This document shows positions 39,942 to 49,261 of a DNA stretch of 64,000 nt, piece by piece. Source of the DNA: Falsiroseomonas sp041690465 (lineage in GTDB: Bacteria; Pseudomonadota; Alphaproteobacteria; Acetobacterales; Acetobacteraceae); NCBI RefSeq assembly GCF_041690465.1, contig NZ_JAWLHG010000027.1, positions 11,400-75,399 of the forward strand. The letters are read 5' to 3'. Made by a program: the position numbers and the translations under genes. Every line of letters starts with the position of its first letter. Position 1 is the stretch's first letter. The notes beneath the pieces were generated by a model. It had not been told where the DNA came from, searched no databases, and saw only the letters and a list, made by a program, of their open reading frames with translations.

Positions 39942-40914
39942 CGATCGACTCCGGCGATACGGCAGCGGCGAAGAAGCGCAGCTTCCGGAGGTATTCGAGC
40001 GGATCCTTCCGCGTCACCAGCGCACCGGGCGGCGTGTGCGTCCAGTCATAAAGCCGCGTCAGCAGGAACCGGATCGCCGCCCCGCGGCACATCACCGGAA
40101 GCGCCGCACGCTCTTCCGGCGTCAGCGGCCTCGCAGCGGCGTAGGCGCCGATCAGCGCCCTCGCCTTGGTCACGTTGAACGCCCCGTCCGCTTCGAAGCA
40201 CCAAGCGTTGAGGCAGACCGCAACGTCATAGGCCAGCAGGTCGGTGCAGGCGAAATAGAAGTCGATCAACCCCGAGACGCGCGGCTTCCCCGCCGCATCG
40301 GGCAGGAAGAAGACGTTGTCCGGAAACAGATCGGCATGGATATGGCCATCCGGCAGCAGGCCGTCGCGGGGCCATTGCGCCAGCATGTCCGCCAGGTGGC
40401 GATCCAGCTCCGCGATCAGCCCGGGCGAAACCTCGTCGCCGCGTGCCCGGCAACCGTCCAACAGCTTCGGCCAGCCGCCCGGACCAAGCGCATTCGGGCG
40501 GTATACCGGAAAACCCAGCCCTGCCAGGTGCAGCCGCCCGAGCTCCGCACCCAGCGGCGCCAGGTGCTCCGGCCGCACGCGGCGCGGCCAGACGCCTTCG
40601 AGGAAGGTACAGATCGCCGCAGGCCGGCCACACAGCGACCGCAGCGCTTCCCCGTCCCTGCCATCGACCGGCGTAGGGCAGGGCACGCCGCGCGCCGCAA
40701 GATAGTCCATCAGCCCGAGGAAATAGGGCAGCTCCGCCGGGTCCACCCGCTTTTCGTAAAGCGTCAGGATGAAATCGCCTCGCTCGGTCCGCAGGGCGTA
40801 GTTGGAATTCTCCACCCCCTCGGCGATGCCGCGGAAGGCGAGCAACCCGCCGATGTCGTATTCCGCGAGGAAGGCGCGAAGGGCCTCGTCGGTGACCTCG
40901 GTGTAGACTGCCAC
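39934..40914 (-). CDS. thrB: Homoserine kinase (ThrB type II, APH fold)
   Basis: 326 residues. VYTEVTDEALRAFLAEYDIG at the N-terminus, EGVENSNYALRTERGDFILT, catalytic loop HIHADLFPDNVFF (with the Asp) and metal-binding VSGLIDFYFACTDLLAYD identify the aminoglycoside-phosphotransferase type of homoserine kinase used by alphaproteobacteria. It makes O-phosphohomoserine for threonine synthesis. It starts 7 bases after the ispH stop. Confidence 0.93.
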   Translation of the reverse strand: MAVYTEVTDEALRAFLAEYDIGGLLAFRGIAEGVENSNYALRTERGDFILTLYEKRVDPAELPYFLGLMDYLAARGVPCPTPVDGRDGEALRSLCGRPAAICTFLEGVWPRRVRPEHLAPLGAELGRLHLAGLGFPVYRPNALGPGGWPKLLDGCRARGDEVSPGLIAELDRHLADMLAQWPRDGLLPDGHIHADLFPDNVFFLPDAAGKPRVSGLIDFYFACTDLLAYDVAVCLNAWCFEADGAFNVTKARALIGAYAAARPLTPEERAALPVMCRGAAIRFLLTRLYDWTHTPPGALVTRKDPLEYLRKLRFFAAAVSPESIGA

Positions 40915-40921
40915 GCCCGCC

Positions 40922-41926
40922 TCAATCCGCCGCCAGCGTGCGCCGGTCGAGCGCGGACGGGAGGTCCCGCGCCAACGCGGGCGGGAGACGGAACTCGACC
41001 GTCTCGTCCGCCACGCGCAACTCCTCGATGGCCAGCTCGAAATACCCGCCGAGATGCGCGATCACCTCCTGCACGAGCGCTTCCGGGGCGCTGGCGCCGG
41101 CGGTGAGGCCGACCGTGCGGCAGCCCTCGACCAGCGAGAGGTCGAGGTCCGCACCGCGCTGCACCAGCACCGCGCGCCGCGCGCCGGCGCGCTCCGCCAC
41201 CTCGGCCAGCCGGCGGGAATTGGAGGAGTTCGGCGCGCCCACAACCACCACCAGCTCCGCCCCGCGCGCGACGATCGTCTTCACCGCGGCCTGTCGGTTC
41301 GAGGTGGCGTAGCAGATATCCTCCTTCGCCGGGCCGATGAGACCAGGGAAGCGTTCTGTCAGCACCGCGACGATCTCTGCGGTGTCGTCAACGGAGAGCG
41401 TCGTCTGGCTGCTCCAGGCGAGCGGCACGCCGGCAGGCGGCTGCACACTGCGCGCGCCCGCCACATCCTCCACCAGCGTCACCGCTTCCGGCGAGAGCTG
41501 GCCCATGGTGCCGATCACCTCAGGATGGCCGGAATGGCCGATCAGCAGGAGATGGCGCCCGCGCGCATGATGGCGCTCCACCTCGCGATGCACCTTGGTG
41601 ACCAGCGGGCAGGTGGCGTCGAGGGTGAAGAAGCGCCGGCGCAGCGCCTCCGACACCACCGACTTCGCCACGCCATGCGCGCTGAAGACCACCGGGCGGC
41701 CGTCATCGGGCACCTCGTCGAGTTCCGCCACGAAGACAGCACCCTTGCCGCGCAGGCTCTCGACCACCTGGCGGTTGTGGACGATCTCATGCCGCACATA
41801 GACGGGCGCGCCATGGCGGGCGAGCGCCTCCTCAACGATGCGGACGGCGCGGTCCACACCGGCGCAGAACCCACGCGGGGCGGCGAGCAGCAGGGTCAGC
41901 TTCGGCCTCTCGGCGGAAAGGGTCAT
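40922..41926 (-). CDS. ispH: 4-hydroxy-3-methylbut-2-enyl diphosphate reductase
   Basis: 334 residues. The three Fe-S cysteines are in PRGFCAGVDRA, LDATCPLVTK and KEDICYATSNRQ; HEIVHNRQVV, GHSGHPEVIGTMGQ and GAPNSSNSRRLAEVA supply the substrate His, Glu and Ser/Asn contacts. Last step of the MEP pathway, making IPP and DMAPP, and so the precursor supply for the squalene and carotenoid genes elsewhere in the window. First gene of ispH-thrB-rnhA; 246 bases separate it from the divergent lipoprotein gene, in which I see no clear site. Confidence 0.95.
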   Translation of the reverse strand: MTLSAERPKLTLLLAAPRGFCAGVDRAVRIVEEALARHGAPVYVRHEIVHNRQVVESLRGKGAVFVAELDEVPDDGRPVVFSAHGVAKSVVSEALRRRFFTLDATCPLVTKVHREVERHHARGRHLLLIGHSGHPEVIGTMGQLSPEAVTLVEDVAGARSVQPPAGVPLAWSSQTTLSVDDTAEIVAVLTERFPGLIGPAKEDICYATSNRQAAVKTIVARGAELVVVVGAPNSSNSRRLAEVAERAGARRAVLVQRGADLDLSLVEGCRTVGLTAGASAPEALVQEVIAHLGGYFELAIEELRVADETVEFRLPPALARDLPSALDRRTLAAD

Positions 41927-42172
41927 GCGCGTCGCGATGCTGGGGGTGCGGGTTGCGGGGGCCGTGCTATGGGTGTGCCGCCGGTGCAGGGGTGGCCCGC
42001 CGCCGGCGGCGATGCGATACCGGAGGGGATGGCGAAGCGCCAGCCCACCCGCCGCCTGATCGGGACGGCCGGGCCAGGGCGGCGCCGGCGAGGGGCGGAG
42101 GGCCGGATGGGGCTGGGTCTTGGGGGCAGGCGCCGCGATGGCGCGCTGAGCGGCGTGGGCCGGGGTGGCAGG

Positions 42173-42700
42173 ATGGCAGCCATGCTCGCGCTCCCGCTGC
42201 TGATCACGGCTTGCGGCGGGTCGCCGTTGCCCGCCGGCTCGGCGCCCTGCCCGCGCATTGCCATCCTGGCTGATGGCGCCGATCTCACGCGCTTCCGCAC
42301 CGGCGCGGCGCGCGACCTAACGGCGCTGACGCTCGATGCCCGCATCACCGGGTTCGACGCGCGCTGCGACTATGCCGGCGGCGATCTCCGCGCGCTTGAG
42401 GTCCGCATCACCCCGCGTTTTGAAGCCGAGCGCGGCCCCGCCGCGGCGGGCCGCGGCGCCGACCTGCCTTGGTTCGTCGCGCTGAGCGACACGGCCGACA
42501 CCAGGATCCTCGCCCGGGTGGCACAGACCACCCCGGTGACCTTCCCACCCAATGTCCAGCGCGCCGAGGCGTCTGGCCGGCCGGTACAGGTCGTCGTGCC
42601 TCTCCCGGAAGGCCGCCGGGCTTCGGATTACGTGGTGCGGCTATCCTTCCAACTGACGCCGGAGGAACTTGCGCTGAACCGGCAGCGCGGGCCGCGTTGA
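42173..42700 (+). CDS. Hypothetical lipoprotein
   Basis: 175 residues. An N-terminal signal with lipobox (LLITAC, Cys15) predicts a lipoprotein, followed by CPRIAILADGADLTRFRTGA, DARCDYAGGDLRALEVRITP and a C-terminal beta-rich part. Such proteins are common as uncharacterised lipoproteins in Acetobacteraceae (family knowledge, not tested). Starts at 42173 or 42182 are both in frame just before the signal helix. It lies divergent from ispH and upstream of the gcv riboswitch. Confidence 0.65.
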   Translation: MAAMLALPLLITACGGSPLPAGSAPCPRIAILADGADLTRFRTGAARDLTALTLDARITGFDARCDYAGGDLRALEVRITPRFEAERGPAAAGRGADLPWFVALSDTADTRILARVAQTTPVTFPPNVQRAEASGRPVQVVVPLPEGRRASDYVVRLSFQLTPEELALNRQRGPR

Positions 42701-42771
42701 GGCGAGAGCGCGAGGGTCCGGTTGCGCCGGGAACGCCGTTGCGCCATATGCCTGTTATCCTGCTGATCCCG

Positions 42772-42977
42772 TGCGGGAGAGAGGGCGGTGCCGCAAGGCT
42801 TCCGTCCCGCCGAAGGCGCAACCGGCCCCCGGAAACGCTCAGGCAGAAGGGCCGCGCGGGGTAGGGACCTCTGGAAAGCCCGTGCCCCGAACGGGGCACG
42901 GCACCGACGGAGTAACGCGTCCCTTTCCGCCGGGAAAGTGCCGCCGAATCTCTCAGGTCACGGGACAGAGGGGGGCC
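42772..42977 (+). promoter_or_regulatory. Tandem glycine riboswitch controlling gcvT
   Basis: Two glycine aptamers in series. Aptamer I: GGGAGAGAGGGCGG, CCGAAGGCGCAA (42810-42821), AAACGCTCAGGCAGAAGG. Aptamer II: GGGACCTCTGGAAAGCCCG, a hairpin CGTGCCCC-GAA-CGGGGCACG (42881-42899), ACCGACGGAGTAACGC, then AATCTCTCAGGT and GACAGAGGGGG (42964-42974). These are the conserved cores of the gcvT element. It ends about 48 bases before the gcvT GTG, whose GGAGG could be the controlled site. Glycine binding is expected to turn gcvTHP on. Confidence 0.92.
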
Positions 42978-43024
42978 ACGGATCACCCGACGCCATTCCG
43001 GCGGCGGGAGCCCTTGGAGGCACC

Positions 43025-44143
<1,119 letters not shown>

Positions 44144-44155
44144 GGAGCCGTCCCG

Positions 44156-44533
44156 ATGTCCGAACTGCGCTTCACCAAGGACCATGAATGGGTTCGCCTG
44201 GAGGGCGACGTGGCCACGGTCGGCATTACCGACCATGCGCAGAATGCGCTCGGCGACGTGGTCTTCGTGGATCTTCCCGAGGCCGGCCGCGAAGTGACCG
44301 CCGGCGAGGCCATCGCCGTGGTCGAGAGTGTGAAGGCCGCATCGGATGTCTACGCACCCGTGGCCGGCCGCGTGCTGGAATCCAACGCCGCGCTCGGCGA
44401 GAATCCCGGGCTCATCAATTCCTCCCCAACCGACGAAGGCTGGTTCTTCCGGCTGGAGGGCGTGGACGCCGCCGCGCTCGGCGCGCTGATGGACGAGGCC
44501 GCCTACGCCGCCTTCCTGGAGACCGTCGCATGA
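44156..44533 (+). CDS. gcvH: Glycine cleavage system H protein
   Basis: 125 residues. The lipoyl-lysine is in VVESVKAASDVYAP (ESVKA motif); FTKDHEWVRLEGDVATVGIT opens the domain and NSSPTDEGWFFRLE closes it. GcvH carries the aminomethyl intermediate from GcvP to GcvT. The stop overlaps the gcvP start (ATGA). Confidence 0.96.
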   Translation: MSELRFTKDHEWVRLEGDVATVGITDHAQNALGDVVFVDLPEAGREVTAGEAIAVVESVKAASDVYAPVAGRVLESNAALGENPGLINSSPTDEGWFFRLEGVDAAALGALMDEAAYAAFLETVA

Positions 44534-47433
44534 GTGCGCTTGACGACCTTACCGCGCTCGAGGATCGCGCCGAATTTGTCCGCCGCCACGTCGCGCCCTC
44601 GGACGCGGAGATCGCCGCGATGCTGCGCGAGGTCGGCGCCGGGAGCCTTGACGACCTCGCCGCCAAGACGGTGCCCGCCGCAATCCGCGAAGGCTTCCGC
44701 GCCGCGCTGCCCGAGGCGGTCCCCGAAGCCGCCGCCATTGCAGAACTGCGCGCGCTCGCCGCAAGGAATCGCACCGACGTCAAGTCGCTGATCGGCCTCG
44801 GCTACCACGGCACGCTGACACCGCCGGTGATCCTGCGCAACGTGCTGGAGAATCCGGGCTGGTACACCGCCTACACCCCCTACCAGGCAGAGATCGCGCA
44901 GGGCCGGCTTGAGGCGCTGCTCAACTTCCAGACCATGGTGACCGACCTCACCGGCCTGCCGGTCGCCAACGCCTCGCTGCTCGACGAGGCGACTGCCGCG
45001 GCGGAGGCGATGACGCTCGCCCATGCCGCGACCAGGTCAAAATCCGACGTTATCGTGGTGGCGTCCGACGTGCTGCCGCAGACCCTCGCCGTGCTGCGCA
45101 CCCGCGCCGAGCCGCTCAGCGTCGAGGTGGTGGTCGCACCGCCGGCCGAGGTTGCGGCGGTTGTCGCGGACCGGAAACCCTTCGCGCTGCTTCTGCAATA
45201 CCCCGGTGACAGCGGCGAGGCGCGCGACCTGCGCACGGAGATTGCCGCGGTGCAGGCGGTCGGCGGGCTGGCCATCGTCGCCGCCGACCCACTCTCCCTC
45301 GTTCTGCTGACGCCGCCGGGCGAGATGGGGGCGGATGTGGTCGTCGGCTCCACCCAGCGCTTCGGGGTGCCGATGGGCTTTGGCGGCCCGCACGCCGCCT
45401 ACATGGCGGTGAAGGATCCGCTCAAGCGGCTGATGCCGGGGCGGCTCGTGGGTGTCTCCGTGGACGCCGCGGGCACGCCCGCCATGCGCCTCGCCCTGCA
45501 GACGCGCGAGCAGCACATCAGGCGCGAGAAGGCGACCTCCAACATCTGCACCGCGCAGGTGCTGCTGGCGGTGATGGCCAGCATGTACGCCGTCTGGCAC
45601 GGTCCGGAGGGTCTGAGGCGCATCGCCCGCCGCGTCGCGCTGCAGGCGCGGATGGTTGCGGGCGCGGCGAAGGCCGCCGGCTTCGCGCTGCGCCACGACA
45701 CCTTCTTCGATACCGTCGCGATCCAGGCCGGTGAGCGGCAGGAGGCGCTGATCGCCAATGCGCTCAAGCGCGGATTCAACCTGGCGCGCTACGCGAGTGG
45801 CGGCGTCGGCATCGCGCTCGACGAGACGGTGACGCGCAAGGACTTGGCGCAGCTGGTCGCGGCCATTGCCGAGACGGCGCACGCCCAGCCGCCGACGCTG
45901 GAGGCGATCGTCCCGCATGGCGGCTTGCCGGAGGCGCTCGCGCGCCAGTCCGCCTTCTGCACCGCGAGCGTCTTCAACAGCCACCATGCGGAGCATTCCA
46001 TGCTCCGCTACCTGAAGTCGCTGGAGGACAAGGACGTCGCGCTGAACCGCAGCATGATCCCGCTGGGGTCCTGCACGATGAAGCTGAACGCGACGGCCGA
46101 GATGATCCCCGTCACCTTCCCAGGCTTCGGCGCCATCCATCCCTTCGCGCCGGTGGACCAGGCCGAAGGCTACATCGAGATGATCCGACGGCTGGAATCC
46201 TGGCTGGCCACGATCACCGGCTTTGCCGCCGTCTCGCTGCAGCCCAATGCCGGCAGCCAGGGTGAGTACGCCGGGCTGCTCGCGATCCGTGCGTACCACC
46301 ACGCGCGCGGCGAGGGCCATCGCGATGTCTGCCTGATCCCGAGCAGTGCGCATGGCACCAACCCCGCCTCCGCAGTCATGGCGGGGATGAAGGTGGTCGT
46401 CGTGGGCTGCGACCGCGAGGGCAACGTGGACCTCGCCGATCTGCGCGCGAAGGTGGAGCAGCACGCGGGGAAACTGTCCGCGCTGATGGTCACCTACCCC
46501 TCGACACATGGTGTGTTCGAGACAGAGATCCGCGAGATCTGCGCGCTGGTCCATCAGAAGGGCGGGCAGGTCTACATGGATGGCGCGAACATGAACGCGC
46601 AGGTCGGCCTCACGTCGCCGGCCGCAATCGGCGCCGATGTGTGCCACCTGAATCTCCACAAGACCTTTTGCATCCCGCATGGCGGCGGCGGGCCGGGCGT
46701 CGGCCCGATCGGCGTGGCCGCGCATCTCGCGCCGCATCTGCCAAATCACCCGTTGGTGGCCGAGGCCGGGCCCGCCACCGGCTTCGGCCCGGTCAGCGCT
46801 GCGCCCTTCGGCAGCGCCTCCATCCTGCCGATCTCCTATGCCTACATCCGCATGATGGGGCCGGAGGGGCTGACGCGCGCGACAGAGGTGGCGATCCTGA
46901 ATGCCAACTACATCGCCGCGAAGCTCGCGCCGCACTATCCGATCCTCTACCGCGGCAGGAACGGTATGGTCGCGCATGAATGCATCCTCGACTGCCGCGG
47001 CTTCCAGCAGAATGGCGGCGCGACGGTGGAGGACATCGCCAAGCGCCTGCAGGATTTCGGCTTCCACGCGCCGACGATGTCCTGGCCGGTCGCCGGCACG
47101 CTGATGGTCGAGCCGACCGAGTCCGAGACCAAGGGCGAGCTCGATCGGTTCATCGAGGCGATGATCGCGATCCGTGGCGAGATCCGCGCCATCGAGCAGG
47201 GCCGCGCCGACCCGCGTGACAACCCGCTGAAGAACGCGCCGCACACGGTTTCAGAAGTGATGGCCGACGATTGGAAGCATGCCTACACCCGCACGCAGGC
47301 CGCCTTCCCGCTGCCCTGGATCGCCGCACGGAAATACTGGCCACCGGTCAAGCGCGTGGACAATGTCCATGGCGACCGTCACCTTGTCTGTACCTGCGCG
47401 CCATTGGAAGCCTACGCGCAGGCGGCTGAGTGA
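44530..47433 (+). CDS. gcvP: Glycine dehydrogenase (decarboxylating), P protein
   Basis: 967 residues: a full-length fused P protein, not the gcvPA/gcvPB split form. FVRRHVAPSDAEIAAMLREV opens it, PYQAEIAQGRLEALLNFQTM and STQRFGVPMGFGGPHAAYMA lie in the N-half, and the PLP lysine is in HLNLHKTFCIPHGGGGPG in the C-half. It decarboxylates glycine and loads GcvH. Start ATG at 44530 overlaps gcvH. A weak 7-bp stem at 47449-47475 follows without a T-run. Confidence 0.96.
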   Translation: MSALDDLTALEDRAEFVRRHVAPSDAEIAAMLREVGAGSLDDLAAKTVPAAIREGFRAALPEAVPEAAAIAELRALAARNRTDVKSLIGLGYHGTLTPPVILRNVLENPGWYTAYTPYQAEIAQGRLEALLNFQTMVTDLTGLPVANASLLDEATAAAEAMTLAHAATRSKSDVIVVASDVLPQTLAVLRTRAEPLSVEVVVAPPAEVAAVVADRKPFALLLQYPGDSGEARDLRTEIAAVQAVGGLAIVAADPLSLVLLTPPGEMGADVVVGSTQRFGVPMGFGGPHAAYMAVKDPLKRLMPGRLVGVSVDAAGTPAMRLALQTREQHIRREKATSNICTAQVLLAVMASMYAVWHGPEGLRRIARRVALQARMVAGAAKAAGFALRHDTFFDTVAIQAGERQEALIANALKRGFNLARYASGGVGIALDETVTRKDLAQLVAAIAETAHAQPPTLEAIVPHGGLPEALARQSAFCTASVFNSHHAEHSMLRYLKSLEDKDVALNRSMIPLGSCTMKLNATAEMIPVTFPGFGAIHPFAPVDQAEGYIEMIRRLESWLATITGFAAVSLQPNAGSQGEYAGLLAIRAYHHARGEGHRDVCLIPSSAHGTNPASAVMAGMKVVVVGCDREGNVDLADLRAKVEQHAGKLSALMVTYPSTHGVFETEIREICALVHQKGGQVYMDGANMNAQVGLTSPAAIGADVCHLNLHKTFCIPHGGGGPGVGPIGVAAHLAPHLPNHPLVAEAGPATGFGPVSAAPFGSASILPISYAYIRMMGPEGLTRATEVAILNANYIAAKLAPHYPILYRGRNGMVAHECILDCRGFQQNGGATVEDIAKRLQDFGFHAPTMSWPVAGTLMVEPTESETKGELDRFIEAMIAIRGEIRAIEQGRADPRDNPLKNAPHTVSEVMADDWKHAYTRTQAAFPLPWIAARKYWPPVKRVDNVHGDRHLVCTCAPLEAYAQAAE

Positions 47434-47623
47434 AGGGGTGATCTGGCGACGTCCGGCATTCTTCACGTCGGACGTTCGCCGGGCGCGCAACTGAAACGGC
47501 GCTGCGCCTCGGCGTACTAGCCTGTTCAGACGGGCCGAATAGCCTGCAAGGCCCGCTCTGAACGTTCGATTGCAGACCTTGTTCTGCCGGATTGCTGTCC
47601 CGAAACCTCGACCGAAGCCAAGA

Positions 47624-47791
47624 TCAGGTCGAGAGGCCCGTCGTGATGGCGGTAAAGAGCGGCATAAGCGCAGCCGCCAATGGCGGCGTGCTCACCGCCA
47701 GAGTACCAATGATCGCTGCGCCGATCACGCCATACTCAAGGCTGCTGATGCCTCTAGTGTCAGCCGCCATCGCTTTCAGGAGATTGAGCAT
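47624..47791 (-). CDS. Flp/Fap-type pilin (55 residues)
   Basis: The ORF encodes a short leader ending TRG, then ISSLEYGVIGAAIIGTLAV, the Flp prepilin pattern: cleavage after Gly14, a Glu at mature position 5 followed by Tyr, and a hydrophobic helix. The C-terminal part is short (PLFTAITTGLST). Flp pilins polymerise into Tad pili for adhesion. It lies 99 bases downstream of a second Flp gene on the same strand. No tad/cpa assembly genes are in the window. The 190-base gap to gcvP holds nothing I recognise. Confidence 0.82.
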   Translation of the reverse strand: MLNLLKAMAADTRGISSLEYGVIGAAIIGTLAVSTPPLAAALMPLFTAITTGLST

Positions 47792-47890
47792 GGTCCGCGC
47801 TCCGGCCTGTCCGGTCCGGCGTCACCGTAGCTGATGGCTTACCGCGCTGCAACCGTGACGATGTCCAAACGGCGGATTGCGGCTTTCCCG

Positions 47891-48094
47891 TCAGTTCGGG
47901 CGGAAGCGCGCCGAAACAGCCGGTCCGGCTTCTGCGGGCGCCATCCGCTCGAAGGCGGCCTGGACGTTGGGCATCAGGCCAACCGATGCAGCGGCCAGAA
48001 CTGACGCCAGCAGGGCGCCAAGCAGGGCATACTCCAGGGCCGCCACGCCACGACGGTCGCAACCTCGAGACGAAATCTCGACAATGAAGCGCAT
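47891..48094 (-). CDS. Flp/Fap-type pilin (67 residues)
   Basis: The sequence has a basic leader (RFIVEISSRGCDRRG) with prepilin cleavage expected after the last Gly, then VAALEYALLGALLASVLAA with the Flp Glu-Tyr at mature positions 5-6 and a long hydrophobic helix, then NVQAAFERMAPAEAG. It differs in sequence from the neighbouring pilin, so the two are paralogues rather than a recent copy. A 12-bp direct repeat lies upstream. Starts at ATG 48094. Confidence 0.82.
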   Translation of the reverse strand: MRFIVEISSRGCDRRGVAALEYALLGALLASVLAAASVGLMPNVQAAFERMAPAEAGPAVSARFRPN

Positions 48095-48120
48095 CGGTCA
48101 GGCCACCCACCCTTGCCCGC

Positions 48121-48159
48121 CGCGAATGTCTAAATCATCGCGGAATTCGCGAATGTCTA
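48121..48159 (-). repeat. 12-bp direct repeat upstream of the Flp pilin gene
   Basis: CGCGAATGTCTA occurs at 48121-48132 and again at 48148-48159, a 27-base period, in the gap between the Flp genes (minus strand) and the Nudix gene (plus strand). The second copy overlaps the palindrome ATTCGCGAAT (48145-48154). This looks like a paired regulator site. No regulator is known. Confidence 0.5.
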
Positions 48160-48251
48160 GCCGACCCATGCCTACAATGCAAGGTTTCCTTGCCGGTTCG
48201 GCAGACAAAGCGACGCTTGCGCATTCCAGGCGGTCCAGCGACCCTCAATGA

Positions 48252-48812
48252 ATGACCGAGCCGTCGCCCTGGACCGTCCTGGAAAGCCAAACGCTGATCG
48301 AGGACCGCTGGATCAGCCTGCGCGCCGACCGGCTGCGGAACGCCGCCGGTGAAGAACTCACGCCCTGGTACGTGCTCGCCTACCCGGACTGGGCAGTCGT
48401 GGTTCCCCTGACCGCGGACGACCGGCTCGTGCTGATCCGCCAGTGGCGGCATGCGGTCCAGAACTGGTGCCTGGAACTGCCGGGGGGCGTCATCGACGCT
48501 GGCGACGCCGACGCCATTGCCGCCGGGCGGCGCGAACTTCTGGAGGAGACCGGGCACGCCGCGCAGGCTTGGCGGCACCTCTACGCCGCCTGGCCGAACC
48601 CGGCGATCCAGACCAACCGATTGCATGTCCTGCTTGCGAAGGACGTGACGGAGGTGGCGCCGGTGGCCCATGAGCCAGGCGAGAGCATACGGGTCGAAGC
48701 CTGGCCGGTCGCGGATGTCCTCGCCGCCATCACCGAGGGCGCTTTCGGCCAGGCGATGCATGTCGGCGCCATACTGGCGGGGCTCGCCGCAGCCGGGCGC
48801 ATCCGGGTGTGA
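48252..48812 (+). CDS. Nudix hydrolase (ADP-ribose pyrophosphatase-like)
   Basis: 186 residues. The Nudix box is GGVIDAGDADAIAAGRREL followed by LEETG; the REL-EETG half is intact, while the first Glu position is Asp or Ala, which may weaken metal binding. The N-terminal WYVLAYPDWAVVVPLTADDR and LIRQWRHAV are typical of the ADP-ribose pyrophosphatase group. Substrate is probably a nucleotide sugar. Its stop overlaps the GNAT start (GTGA). Confidence 0.82.
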   Translation: MTEPSPWTVLESQTLIEDRWISLRADRLRNAAGEELTPWYVLAYPDWAVVVPLTADDRLVLIRQWRHAVQNWCLELPGGVIDAGDADAIAAGRRELLEETGHAAQAWRHLYAAWPNPAIQTNRLHVLLAKDVTEVAPVAHEPGESIRVEAWPVADVLAAITEGAFGQAMHVGAILAGLAAAGRIRV

Positions 48813-49261
48813 ACGCGCCCCTGATCGCGCCGGTCGCCGCCCACCACAGGGCTGACTGGGAGCGGCTCTATGCAGGCTATGCCACCTTCTACAAGGTCAG
48901 CCAGACGGCGGAGATGCGCGATACGGTCTGGAACTGGTTGATGGACACCGACCACGAGGTGAACGGCCTGGTGGCGGAGAATCAGGACGGCCGCGCCATC
49001 GGGCTCGCGCATTACCGTCCCTTTGCAAGGCCGCTCTCGGCGAGCATCGGCGGCTTCCTCGATGACCTGTTCGTCGCACCCGAGGCGCGTGGCGGCCGCG
49101 TGGCCGACGCGCTGATCGAGGCCGTGGCCGCCGAGGGCCGCCGCCGCGGCTGGAGCGTGATTCGCTGGATCACCGCCGACGACAACTACCGCGGCCGCGG
49201 CGTCTACGACCGGCTGGCGACTCGGACCATGTGGATCACCTACGACAAGAAACTGCCGTGA
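48809..49261 (+). CDS. GNAT-family N-acetyltransferase
   Basis: 150 residues. The acetyl-CoA binding motif A is DLFVAPEARGGRVADALIEA (R/Q-x-x-G-x-G/A form as ARGGRV), followed by GWSVIRWITADDNYRGRGVYDRL. It should move an acetyl group to an amine of an unknown small molecule. GTG at 48809 overlaps the Nudix stop, and its own stop overlaps the next gene's GTG (49258), so the three genes are coupled. Confidence 0.83.
   Translation: MNAPLIAPVAAHHRADWERLYAGYATFYKVSQTAEMRDTVWNWLMDTDHEVNGLVAENQDGRAIGLAHYRPFARPLSASIGGFLDDLFVAPEARGGRVADALIEAVAAEGRRRGWSVIRWITADDNYRGRGVYDRLATRTMWITYDKKLP

Noticed and set aside
42722..42761. Promoter for the gcv riboswitch transcript
   Set aside because: Candidate hexamers (TTGCGC, CATATG, TATCCT) do not combine with acceptable spacing and consensus.
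47449..47475. Terminator after gcvP
   Set aside because: Only a 7-bp stem with a 13-base loop and no T-run; too weak to call.
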